Source of the DNA: Pseudomonas sp. BSw22131 | Lineage (GTDB): Bacteria; Pseudomonadota; Gammaproteobacteria; Pseudomonadales; Pseudomonadaceae | Length of the DNA stretch: 64,000 bases | Direction of reading: 5' to 3' | NCBI RefSeq assembly: GCF_026810445.1 | Contig: NZ_CP113949.1 | Span: 3,534,001-3,598,000 of the forward strand | Shown here: in pieces, positions 7,494 through 15,087 of the stretch | Position numbering within the stretch: the stretch's first letter is position 1 | Layout of the letters: each line of letters starts with the position of its first letter | Translations under genes and position numbers: made by a program | Notes under the pieces: model-generated | The model's input: only the letters and a program-made list of their open reading frames with translations | Told to the model about the DNA's origin: nothing | Databases searched by the model: none

Positions 7494-7604
7494 CTCAGGC
7501 CCTGCTTTACGAGCCTTATCTTTTTGCATATTGCAAAATGTATGGTCACAATATTTTTTGTGTAAGAATATAGATATCTAAGCATACTTCGCCGACGAAT
7601 AAAC

Positions 7605-7677
7605 CCTATTACTGAAATCACCTTTGGACTAGGGACTTGCCGCGAGGGTAGTTGTTGATCCCTTGGAACCAAATGGG
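7605..7677 (+). repeat. Duplicated 3' end of the 6704-7132 gene
   Basis: CCTATTACTGAAATCACCTT at 7605 repeats 7085 onward, and the match continues through the stop codon into the trailer (AGTTGTTG..CCTTG.AAC.AAATGG) for about 73 bases with a few changes. The two lie 520 bases apart in direct orientation, flanking the 7182 gene. This is the scar of a tandem duplication in which the second copy has lost all but its 3' end. Confidence 0.75.
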
Positions 7678-7705
7678 TTGAAGTTATAGGATCACGGCCC
7701 CTGGA

Positions 7706-7945
7706 ATGAAAAATACCATTCCGACAAGAGCAGTGATGACCCGCATATCTGCGGTGCCAAATGCCGGAAATGGAGACGGTTGGGCGGAGCGCCTTAATCA
7801 GTATCGAGCAGAGTTACATCTTGATTATGACTACGCACTCTCAAAGGCAATCGGAATACATGGAGGAATGGAGTCCTCATCGCGAGCAACCTCTCAGAGG
7901 TCCTGCGTCGAACGCGCCTCTTCGGTAGCCGCTACTTACCTGTAG
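7706..7945 (+). CDS. Doubtful small open frame
   Basis: This 79-codon frame starts at an ATG at 7706. Residues ~13-55 (VPNAGNGDGWAERLNQYRAE, then DYDYALSKAIGIHGG) look protein-like, while the last part runs into the REP palindrome at 7941. It is probably the remnant of a larger gene whose 3' part was lost. I do not recognise it. Confidence 0.25.
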   Translation: MKNTIPTRAVMTRISAVPNAGNGDGWAERLNQYRAELHLDYDYALSKAIGIHGGMESSSRATSQRSCVERASSVAATYL

Positions 7946-8034
7946 GACCGCGCTTGCCCGCGAAAAAGCGGTGCGTCAGGCAAACCATTCGTCACAGGCA
8001 GATTGCTTTCGCGGGCAAGCGCGCTCCTACAGGG
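7941..8034. repeat. REP inverted pair (BIME/REPIN)
   Basis: TGTAGGACCGCGCTTGCCCG at 7941 and its inverse GCGGGCAAGCGCGCTCCTAC at 8011 face each other about 40 bases apart. This is the standard Pseudomonas REP doublet. A partial third unit (CCTTCGCGGGCAAGCTC) lies at 8137-8153. With the 7494-8174 gap otherwise nearly gene-free, this marks a boundary within the island. Confidence 0.85.
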
Positions 8035-8174
8035 GATCTTGGCAACGCAAACAATCGTCGGCGTATACACAATCCGTATGAGCCGGCTCGCTGGCGAACA
8101 CGATGGTCTGAAACGAACATATCGACTGACACACTGCCTTCGCGGGCAAGCTCAGACAGGTGCCACTCAGCAAA

Positions 8175-8768
8175 TCACTCTGTGCCCGGCCTGAGCTGTG
8201 CTTCAGAAGCAATCACGCTCACATACTCATCAAACAACTGCACCTGACCGCCCGCCATGCGCCACCGCCGATACGATTCAACATCTTTCCTGTAGCGGGC
8301 GAAAGCATCCGATTTCGGCCCGTCCGCGAACAGTGAAGCGATGGCTGCGCCTTGGAAGTACCAGTAAATCCCCTCACTTTGTTCGGTGGCTTTGGCGCAG
8401 GAAAGATCGATCCCTCTCGACCGCCATTCGGCTGCAAGCTCACGCCCTGTTTCCCGGGAAGCCTGCGACAGCGCTCGCCAGCCAATTTTCTCGGCGGCGG
8501 TCACATAGGCCAAATACCTGGCAAGTAACCCAGCATCTCTTTCCCAAACCGACGGACAACCGGGCGGCGGCGTCGAAAACGGTTCAGGCGCCTGATAAAC
8601 CGGCAACCAGCTGAGATTTTGCTGCACACGCGACAACGGTTCATCAGGTGACTCCCTCCAGCGCAACCCTCCCTCCAAAGAACCAGAAGACGAGTCCGAA
8701 TCCCGCAAAAACTTTTCCAGCCTCCCCTTGAGCCCCAGAGACGACCTCAACCAACCCAGCAAATCCAT
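8175..8768 (-). CDS. Hypothetical protein with a shared N-terminal leader
   Basis: The frame opens at 8789, but I choose the ATG at 8768. It is preceded by a GAGGGAGTGGGG purine stretch, and its start MDLLGWLRSSLG lines up with MKLLDRLKGCFG of the gene at 9962-10555. The product is 197 aa and soluble. A Ser/Asp-rich linker (RDSDSSSGSLEGG) precedes LSRVQQNLSWLP, and the C-terminal domain has AAEKIGWRALSQASRETGRE and YWYFQGAAIASLFADGPKS. A frameshifted partial copy lies at 9708-9903. It is the last gene of a reverse operon after the membrane protein. The family is unknown; possibly a toxin-immunity partner. Confidence 0.6.
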   Translation of the reverse strand: MDLLGWLRSSLGLKGRLEKFLRDSDSSSGSLEGGLRWRESPDEPLSRVQQNLSWLPVYQAPEPFSTPPPGCPSVWERDAGLLARYLAYVTAAEKIGWRALSQASRETGRELAAEWRSRGIDLSCAKATEQSEGIYWYFQGAAIASLFADGPKSDAFARYRKDVESYRRWRMAGGQVQLFDEYVSVIASEAQLRPGTE

Positions 8769-8810
8769 ATAACCCCACTCCCTCGACATAAGCCGTCCAC
8801 CAAACGTACA

Positions 8811-9539
8811 TCAGCCACCCGGCGACTTGCGCCAGGAAGCGACCCACTTGAAAAATCTGCTCAGCCACCAACGACTGCGAGCTTCACGAATTTCATCGAT
8901 CTGCATGAAGGTGTAGGGGATGGGCATGGTTTTTTGTTGGATGCGAAGGGTGCGTAGGACTCGGATTATGTGGCGTGCATAAAATAAGAATGTCACGGAA
9001 ACAGCTAGCGTCCCAAACAGGACAACCACACCGGTAGTGAGGAAACCGACAGTTTTGGTAAAAATACTTGCCGCCAAGGTGGTTGCGCCGGCCACCAAAA
9101 GAAGGCTGTAGGCGCTGGATGTTTTTTGCTTGTTTTGCGGACGTGGCTGTACCTTAATTCCATCATAAACAAATGGATGAAATGACGGCTTACCATTTAC
9201 CAAGATCAAATACAATAACAATGTGACGCCCATTGGAAAAAGCCCTACCATTAGGGCAGCAATACTTGTTCTCCCCCAGAAACTTGCACCAATCATGTAA
9301 GCCGCCGTACAGGCCATATAAGAAAATGCGCCGACAACCGAAAAAACTATCGAAGCCAAATAAAAAACAATGCTCTCACACACATAGACAAGATATATAT
9401 TACATACGAATGCAAGTAAAGCCATAACAAAGAACACTTGCCAAAAATACTTTAAACCTGAAGGCCCAAATGCCATAAAAAAAATCAAGACCCCAAAAAA
9501 AGCCCAACTAATCTCCTTAATATTCTGGGAGCCGATCAT
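8811..9539 (-). CDS. Multi-pass membrane protein, putative immunity protein
   Basis: This 242-aa protein starts at the ATG at 9539 with GAGG eight bases upstream. It has about six hydrophobic segments: four in the first ~120 residues (for example FFGVLIFFMAF, VFFVMALLAFVC and MVGLFPMGVTLLLYLILV) and two around residues 145-190 (LLLVAGATTLAAS, VVVLFGTLAVSVTFLFYA). A basic, aromatic C-terminal tail follows (RSRWWLSRFFKWVASWRK). Membrane proteins of this type often protect against pore-forming or membrane-active toxins, and the island fits that, but the function is inferred. It is AT-richer than the cluster downstream. The next gene begins only 42 bases after its stop. Confidence 0.65.
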   Translation of the reverse strand: MIGSQNIKEISWAFFGVLIFFMAFGPSGLKYFWQVFFVMALLAFVCNIYLVYVCESIVFYLASIVFSVVGAFSYMACTAAYMIGASFWGRTSIAALMVGLFPMGVTLLLYLILVNGKPSFHPFVYDGIKVQPRPQNKQKTSSAYSLLLVAGATTLAASIFTKTVGFLTTGVVVLFGTLAVSVTFLFYARHIIRVLRTLRIQQKTMPIPYTFMQIDEIREARSRWWLSRFFKWVASWRKSPGG

Positions 9540-9707
9540 TTACTATCCTCAATCTTCAAAGCGTCGCCGACCGCCTTATCAGTCCAGTGTGAACTACGAC
9601 CCATTGTACGAATACACCTGAAACAAAGCTAACGGCCACCCCCGCCACCAAGGACGCGGCAGGAAGCGCAACTGCACCAATACCGACTGTCTATATCCAA
9701 CCTCGGC

Positions 9708-9903
9708 TTAGCCCAGATACCTGACAAGTAACCCAGCATCTCTTTCCCAAACCGACTGACAACCGGGCGGCGGCGTCGACAACGGTTCCTCCGGCAGCTC
9801 CCGCCAGCGCAACCCTCCCTCCACAGAGTCAGAAGACGAGTCCGAATCCTCCAACCTCCCCTTGAGACCCAGACACGACCTCAACCGACCCAGCAAAACC
9901 CAT
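9708..9903 (-). pseudogene. Partial, frameshifted copy of the 8175-8768 gene
   Basis: Reading LLGRLRSCLGLKGRLE, then DSDSSSDSVEGGLRWREL, then PPPGCQSVWERDAGLLVRYL, this repeats the first third of the 8175-8768 protein with two internal deletions. The start is dead: ATGGATTTGCTGGG of the intact gene is here ATGGGTTTTGCTGGG, one T longer, which puts the ATG out of frame. The C-terminal two-thirds is absent. It lies upstream of the membrane-protein gene, so the operon once carried two copies flanking that gene. Confidence 0.75.
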
Positions 9904-9961
9904 AACCCCACTCCCTCGCCATAAGCCATCCACCAAAACAAACATCAGCCAAGCCAAAGAG

Positions 9962-10555
9962 CTAGCTCAAGCCCCTGCAAACTTCACCACCCACCTCCTC
10001 CCGCAACACCGCCAACCTTTTCAACACATTCAGCACATAACCCTTCTCGATAACCGAACCATGATGTCCATCGCAAAAGCGCTCTCCCCTGAGGCAAAGC
10101 GTCAGCATGGTCTGGATATCTGCCAGGCTCGCCTGGGCGATGCAGGTCTCGTTGACCAACATAACCGCAGCGCCATGGGCGATGTAATCGATATCGGTCC
10201 AGCATTCATTGGCCATGACGCGGTAGAAGTCTTTCACGACATCGAAGTACTCGGGCCAGCATCCGCGAAAGACATAGGTTTTGATGGCAACTCCGTCCGG
10301 GTAAAGCTTGGGTAGATAGGACAGCAGCTCGTCCATGTCCGCAGCCCGAGGAGCGGGCTCGCTGGGCTGTCTCGCCGATTGCGCCGCATGCGTCAGAGAC
10401 ACAATGTCCGACTCGACTTCAGGGCAACTCAGGTTTCGCGCAACTCGCGACAACGTCTCGCCTTCGTCGCTCGGTGGCGGAACCCGAACCGCCTCGGGCT
10501 CATCCGCATTCGGTATGCGGCCAAAGCACCCTTTCAAACGATCCAGAAGCTTCAT
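9962..10555 (-). CDS. DUF6508-like protein with a shared N-terminal leader
   Basis: The product has 197 aa. The C-terminal ~130 residues (ELLSYLPKLYPDGVAIKTYV, then WTDIDYIAHGAAVMLVNE, then TMLTLCLRGERFCDGHHGS) follow the pattern I recall for DUF6508, including the conserved R-GERFCDGH motif. The first ~50 residues are separate: MKLLDRLKGCFG, a Pro/Glu-rich linker and LSRVARNLSC, resembling the leader of the unrelated protein at 8175-8768. No signal peptide is present. It heads the reverse operon of the island. The function of DUF6508 is not known to me; an immunity or effector-associated role is inferred from neighbours. Confidence 0.65.
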   Translation of the reverse strand: MKLLDRLKGCFGRIPNADEPEAVRVPPPSDEGETLSRVARNLSCPEVESDIVSLTHAAQSARQPSEPAPRAADMDELLSYLPKLYPDGVAIKTYVFRGCWPEYFDVVKDFYRVMANECWTDIDYIAHGAAVMLVNETCIAQASLADIQTMLTLCLRGERFCDGHHGSVIEKGYVLNVLKRLAVLREEVGGEVCRGLS

Positions 10556-10765
10556 CCGCGAAATTCCATGTCAGTATTGACCCTCCACTCGAAGACACAG
10601 GATGCTCTGGGCGCTAAACATATCAGGGATCGTCTATTGCAACGGTAGCTCCATTCACCCGCAAGACGCCCCACTGCATCGGCGATCAGATCGCCCACGG
10701 CCTGAAAATCCAGTTGCCCGCTGGAATGCAATCTGAAAGTTTTCCCCGCAAAAAAGACCTGCTCT

Positions 10766-10769
10766 GGAG
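10766..10769 (+). promoter_or_regulatory. Ribosome binding site of the HD-hydrolase gene
   Basis: GGAG lies nine bases before the ATG at 10779 and supports that start over upstream in-frame codons. Confidence 0.5.
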
Positions 10770-10778
10770 CCAGTCCCA

Positions 10779-11333
10779 ATGCCTGTTGACGACCTGCAAC
10801 GCCTTTACAACAAAGCCTGGCTGTACGCCTCTCACGCCCACCTTGGGCAGAAAATGACGGGGTCGGATCTTCCCTACACCACCCACGTCGCGATGGTTGC
10901 CAATGAGCTGATTTTCGCAGCCCGGGAGTCCTCGGTCGGTGATCTGGCCATCGCTGTTCCTGCCGCGTTGCTGCATGACGTTCTGGAAGACACGCCCACG
11001 ACGCAGCAAGCGCTGACAGAAGTCTTTGGCGCAGAGGTCTCTTCAACTGTGGCGAGTCTGAGCAAGAACCTGATCGTGCCGTTCTCCGAAGCACGTTATT
11101 TCCAGGGTATCGCCAGCCACTCCTGTGAAGCGGCGTCCATCAAACTGTGCGACAGGATCACCAATCTCCAATCGGCGCCGGCCACTTGGGCGAAGGCCAA
11201 GCGAGCGTCCTATCTGGTCGAGTCCGAGCAGATTCTGGCTGCCCTCGGGCATGCGAATGCATACCTGAGGCAGCGACTGGCTGACACCATGACGCGCTAC
11301 GAACAGCTTTACGTGGCGTCACTCACAGACTGA
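10779..11333 (+). CDS. Small alarmone hydrolase-like HD protein, putative immunity or antitoxin
   Basis: This 184-aa protein has the hydrolase motifs of SpoT/MESH1-type enzymes in order: HLGQKMTGSDLPYTTHV with H36, LLHDVLEDT with H66-D67 and E70-D71, and KLCDRITNL with D125, R126 and N129. There is no synthetase, TGS or ACT domain, and the length matches stand-alone small alarmone hydrolases. Such enzymes cleave the 3'-pyrophosphate from (p)ppGpp, and some act on (p)ppApp. Small alarmone hydrolases are known antitoxins of toxic alarmone synthetases, and a T6SS effector (Tas1) makes (p)ppApp. In this island it may be an immunity protein; that role is inferred. A truncated copy lies at 3121-3351. 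Confidence 0.8.
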   Translation: MPVDDLQRLYNKAWLYASHAHLGQKMTGSDLPYTTHVAMVANELIFAARESSVGDLAIAVPAALLHDVLEDTPTTQQALTEVFGAEVSSTVASLSKNLIVPFSEARYFQGIASHSCEAASIKLCDRITNLQSAPATWAKAKRASYLVESEQILAALGHANAYLRQRLADTMTRYEQLYVASLTD

Positions 11334-11381
11334 AAACTGCAGGGTGCGGGAGTACCGGTCGGCCAGACAGCGTTCTTGAAA

Positions 11382-13547
11382 CTACGTCTTCTCAAACCGC
11401 TGCTGCAGTATGTGCCGCGCAGTGCCCGCGCTGAGGTAGGTACCGATCAAGTCCGCCAGCTCCTGATCCTTGAGTTTTTTGTTGTCGCGGCAAAACTGCG
11501 TCAGTTGCAATTGCACCCAGCGTTGTTTCTTGAGGACTTTGGCCCCCGGCGCGAAGAACGAGCGCGAGGCCACTTCAGGCAACGGCGCGTCGTCTTCCAG
11601 CAGGATATTCAGCACTACACCCTGCCCCACTTGTAAACCAAAGTCGGCGATGTGCCGAGTGGGGATCGGCGCCTTGAGGTTGGCAAACGCGAAGTGGTCG
11701 GGCGTTAGCGAAAGTGCAGTTTTGTCAGCGCGCCGGTACAGACGCAGCGAATACGGAAGCACAAACAGCATCACGCCAATCAACGCACCGCCGACGATAA
11801 AGATCATGGCCTTTTCGCCGCCCAGCTTTTCCGGAAACAGGAACGGCAACGCCAGCACGGCGACTCCGACGAGCACGAATAATCCCAAGATGATCAACGT
11901 GATGATGCCCCGTACGCGAGCGCCTTCGTGCAGGACCACATCGCCTGTCACGTTACTGGCGTGGGTGCGCAGTTCCTCGACGACCGCAGCGTCACGGCTC
12001 ACGTAGTGATTGAGAAAGTCTTCGGTGATACGGGCACGGAGCGCCTGCGGGTCCGCGAAATATCCATCAAGCGCAACGCACGCCTGCGCGGCGTCCACAG
12101 CTCGGGTGCCATTGACGACGGCGTCTGCGACACTCACCTGCAGTGACGCAATACGCTCGCCATTGGAGGGATGGGTATCGGAGGGATGCGGCAACTGAGT
12201 GGCGAGTTCTTCTTCCGGCAGGGTCAGCGGTTGAATGCCGAGCTCATGCAGCACCGTGGTCGGCAAGTCGCGCGTCATCGTGTGCTCTGGGGTTGGATTG
12301 GTCGCTTTGGCGACGTGCCCCCATACCGACTCCTGCAACACAGGATCAATGGCAGAGATGCGTAACAGCGCTGACGCCGCCGCCCCATTGCCAGACAGTT
12401 GCGCGCCCGCAGCATCGGCCGCCAGTTCCCGCACACGGCTCCAGTGATTGACCGCGTGATCGAAACGCTCCATGAAATACACGCCAAGCATGAACGCCGG
12501 ACGCAGGATCGTGCGCTGCAGTAAGTCACTGCTGAGCATGGTGCTGGCGATCACGCCCAGGCTGCGGCCAATGCCATCGTAGATCGGAAGAAAGCGCAGG
12601 CTGTACTCAGTGTCCGCCCCCGCGAAATGCGAGAGTTCGTGACCGATTACCGCGCTTGTCTCTGCTGAATCAAGCAAACCCAGGTACATCATCGGCACGT
12701 GAAGGGTTCGGCCCTTAAGCTGCGTGGCGGACGGAAGCAGGTCGACGTCGCTGGAGGTGACGTAAAAACCCTCTGTCATGCCCAACACGATGTGATCCGG
12801 GGCCAGTGCGCCGAGTCGTTCAGCGAGATCGCTAACAAAAGCCCAGAGGCCCGGAGCCTCCTGAGGGCTGACGGCTTGCCCCAACACCTGCATCGGTGTG
12901 GACTCGAACATGCTCAGCATGACGCCCAGCTGCTTGCCCACTGTCCAGATCGAGTACAGACAAACCGCGCCGACCATCAGCGCAGCGAGCATCAGTTTCA
13001 ACTCCCCGGAGGACATACGGCCCATGTGCCAAAGCCCCAGGCCCTCGTACGCCAGAATGGCCGCCACGGCTGCGGCCATGGCAATGATGTGGCCCACCAG
13101 CACAAAGGGCAGAATCCGGCTTACACGGCTGAACGTGGCGAGTAATTGCTCGCGTGAGCGAAGCGCCCGGGAGCCAGCCCATCCCAACCCGAGCATCCCC
13201 GCGGCACCGACGAGTGTCGCCAGCAGGCCGAGCGCGATGACCGCCTTGGCCAAGCCGTTCATCACACTATCAAGAGGTTGCAGGGTGTTGAGTTCACTCT
13301 CGGCTTCTGTCACGCGGGAGAGTGCCAGTTCGACCCCCACCCGCTGGCCGTCAAAGTCGATGCTAATCGAACGTGAACCGGGTTTGGCCGCCATCTCTTC
13401 AAGCTGGGACCGGATGTCTTTGAGATTGGCCCGGGTATCTATCAGGTAGAGGCTGTTCTCGGTACTGCGCTGTAATTCCCACGCGCCGAACAAGCCCAGA
13501 CACAACGGCAACACGATCAGTACTGCAATGAGCTTCAAGGTTTTCAT
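11382..13547 (-). CDS. M48-family membrane metalloprotease
   Basis: This 721-aa protein has an N-terminal membrane anchor (residues ~5-25), membrane segments around ~95-125, ~145-170 and ~180-205, and the zinc motif HELSH (H303, E304, H307). The third ligand E374 lies in RELAADAAGAQLSG. Two further membrane segments follow at ~555-580 and ~590-610, then a soluble C-terminal domain. M48 proteases are HtpX/Ste24-like and act on membrane or periplasmic proteins. The 721 residues exceed HtpX (~290), so this is a larger member with its own sensing or regulatory domain. It is convergent with the HD gene and divergent from the T6SS operon. A link to secretion is possible but not shown. Confidence 0.85.
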   Translation of the reverse strand: MKTLKLIAVLIVLPLCLGLFGAWELQRSTENSLYLIDTRANLKDIRSQLEEMAAKPGSRSISIDFDGQRVGVELALSRVTEAESELNTLQPLDSVMNGLAKAVIALGLLATLVGAAGMLGLGWAGSRALRSREQLLATFSRVSRILPFVLVGHIIAMAAAVAAILAYEGLGLWHMGRMSSGELKLMLAALMVGAVCLYSIWTVGKQLGVMLSMFESTPMQVLGQAVSPQEAPGLWAFVSDLAERLGALAPDHIVLGMTEGFYVTSSDVDLLPSATQLKGRTLHVPMMYLGLLDSAETSAVIGHELSHFAGADTEYSLRFLPIYDGIGRSLGVIASTMLSSDLLQRTILRPAFMLGVYFMERFDHAVNHWSRVRELAADAAGAQLSGNGAAASALLRISAIDPVLQESVWGHVAKATNPTPEHTMTRDLPTTVLHELGIQPLTLPEEELATQLPHPSDTHPSNGERIASLQVSVADAVVNGTRAVDAAQACVALDGYFADPQALRARITEDFLNHYVSRDAAVVEELRTHASNVTGDVVLHEGARVRGIITLIILGLFVLVGVAVLALPFLFPEKLGGEKAMIFIVGGALIGVMLFVLPYSLRLYRRADKTALSLTPDHFAFANLKAPIPTRHIADFGLQVGQGVVLNILLEDDAPLPEVASRSFFAPGAKVLKKQRWVQLQLTQFCRDNKKLKDQELADLIGTYLSAGTARHILQQRFEKT

Positions 13548-13944
13548 GAGACAGGCTCACAGGGGTGCGTCGCCGATGGCAATCCTTAGCGGGCACAAAG
13601 TCCATTTAACAAACGCCCGAAAGCGTCTGCGCACGCGTGACACACCGCACAGTCCCCCGCTACGCGCCACGCTGACGGCGTTATACCGCGTTATCCGTTT
13701 GGATGTAACTTCCTATTACCAGCGGCTGCGGTCGGGATCGACTGAAGCGGACAGGTCGCTCGCCACCGAAGTCACCCGCCCTCTGCTGCAGCCGAACAGC
13801 AGAATCCGCCTCAGCTCTGAAGTCACTCCGCTCAAGAGCAGAACCTATAACCGACCTCACGCTGTTTGATCAGGTGAACCGTTTAATCTTTTTCACACTT
13901 ATTTTGATGCGTGAATCCGTGCCAAAAAACAGGCTGAGAGCCTT

Positions 13945-13960
13945 CAAACACGTGTGTTTG
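13945..13960. promoter_or_regulatory. Inverted repeat, candidate operator
   Basis: CAAACAC-GT-GTGTTTG is a perfect 7-base inverted repeat with a 2-base centre, sized for a dimeric repressor or activator. It lies about 310 bases before the first T6SS gene in an AT-rich stretch. No regulator can be named. Confidence 0.35.
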
Positions 13961-14067
13961 AGCAGATTTTCAGGCAAGAAAATGACACGTAGTGGCCTTA
14001 GGTCATTATTGCGAAATGTAACAGCCTTGAGAAAAGATCGTATCCTTGTGGGAACTTTCCTACATAT

Positions 14068-14096
14068 TTGACAGACATAGACCACAGTACTGGCTA
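14068..14096 (+). promoter_or_regulatory. Possible sigma-70 promoter for the T6SS operon
   Basis: A perfect -35 box, TTGACA, at 14068-14073 is followed after 17 bases by TGGCTA, a poor -10 match. The spacing is right and it faces the operon, ending ~175 bases before the first start codon. Because of the weak -10 it would probably need an activator. Confidence 0.3.
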
Positions 14097-14270
14097 CTAG
14101 ACACCTCTTTGCCAGCATTCCTCTCCTGCTTAACGTGGCAGTGCGATTAGCGATGACGGTCATCGGCAATGGCGCATGGCGAGCGGGTGTGCAGTGAGAA
14201 ATTCGTAGCTTCTTTCGTCCGCCCGGGTTCACCGGGACGTGATCGGGAGGGGTTCAAGGACGATGTACCG

Positions 14271-15020
14271 ATGACTCAGACGTTTGATGTTGAAGCATTG
14301 ATCAAGCTGCGAAGGCAGACCCGGGCTATCTCCGACGCGCTCAAGGCGCAGGCATCGGACTACCTGTCTACGCTCGCGTTGCTGATTCGCCCGCAAACGC
14401 TCTTCGGTGAGTACTTGCAGGGCGCGCCGCGCAGCAGTGGTCGGGAAACCCAGCACCACTTCAAAGAGTTCAAAGAACTCTTCGACCGCATCGGTTCCGC
14501 CGCGCCGTTCCAGTTGGTCAACGAACTGGAAGTGCCACTCAACCTCATCAGTACTACGCCGCAACTGTTTGCGCTGGAGTACGACAAGGTTCTCGAACAG
14601 AGCGGCCAGACCATCCGCATCACCAGCCCCGTGCGCTGGGTGGTGGGTTTCAGCTCGTTCGATCTGGCGCAATTTCGCAACGTCATCAAAGACCCCAATC
14701 GCAGCAGCGCCGAACTGTATCGTTACGTAGTGCATTACCTGGTGCTGTTCTACTGCCTGAGCAAATCGCCCGGTGTCAGCCGCCTGTTCGAAGGCTTGCG
14801 CTTTCCGGTCAGTTTCGAGCGATTGAAGGAATTTGGCGACTTGCCGTTTTGTGTCATCAGCTCTCCGGTGCGTGCAGAGTTGCCCGATGAATCGGTCATC
14901 CGCAGCAGTACCCAGATTGCCGGCAACACCAGCTTCGAAGAACTGGTGGGCCACGACAACATCTTGGAAATGAACGATGAAATCCGTCAGCGCCTTCTGC
15001 TGACAATCGAAGGACTGTAA
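14271..15020 (+). CDS. T6SS accessory protein encoded upstream of tssB (TagX-like)
   Basis: The frame is open from 14169, but the ATG at 14271 (MTQTFDVEALIKLRRQTRAI) gives a 249-aa protein without the odd basic leader. It has no signal peptide or obvious catalytic motif. It contains ALLIRPQTLFGEYLQG, an interior SPVRWVVGFSSFDLAQFR and VISSPVRAELPDE. A protein of this kind is, as I recall, the conserved first gene before tssB in one T6SS group of Pseudomonas (called tagX in the P. putida K1 cluster). It is probably cytoplasmic and linked to sheath or baseplate assembly; this comes from gene position. It lies 67 bases before tssB in the same operon. Confidence 0.6.
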   Translation: MTQTFDVEALIKLRRQTRAISDALKAQASDYLSTLALLIRPQTLFGEYLQGAPRSSGRETQHHFKEFKELFDRIGSAAPFQLVNELEVPLNLISTTPQLFALEYDKVLEQSGQTIRITSPVRWVVGFSSFDLAQFRNVIKDPNRSSAELYRYVVHYLVLFYCLSKSPGVSRLFEGLRFPVSFERLKEFGDLPFCVISSPVRAELPDESVIRSSTQIAGNTSFEELVGHDNILEMNDEIRQRLLLTIEGL

Positions 15021-15087
15021 CGCGCCGGCCCAATTGTAGGCACGGATGCAAATGACTTTCAGCGAGTAGCTCGCTCAGGAGACCACG

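Larger units (their letters stand above)
13548..14270. other. Intergenic region upstream of the T6SS operon
   Basis: This 723-base gap separates the protease gene from the T6SS genes. The half next to the protease gene is GC-rich and shows no gene I would support. From ~13,870 to 14,110 it becomes AT-rich and holds the inverted repeat at 13945-13960 and a possible promoter at 14068-14096. I looked for sigma-54 (GG-N10-GC) sites and found none with the right spacing. The T6SS operon promoter is expected here. Confidence 0.5.

Noticed and set aside
7941..8160. CRISPR-like repeats
   Set aside because: Repeats are inverted REP palindromes in pairs, with no regular direct repeats and unique spacers, and no cas genes nearby.
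13880..14270. Sigma-54 promoter for the T6SS
   Set aside because: TGGC...TTGC pairs occur (for example TGGCCT...TTGCG and TGGCTA...TTGCC), but the GG-to-GC spacing is several bases too long.
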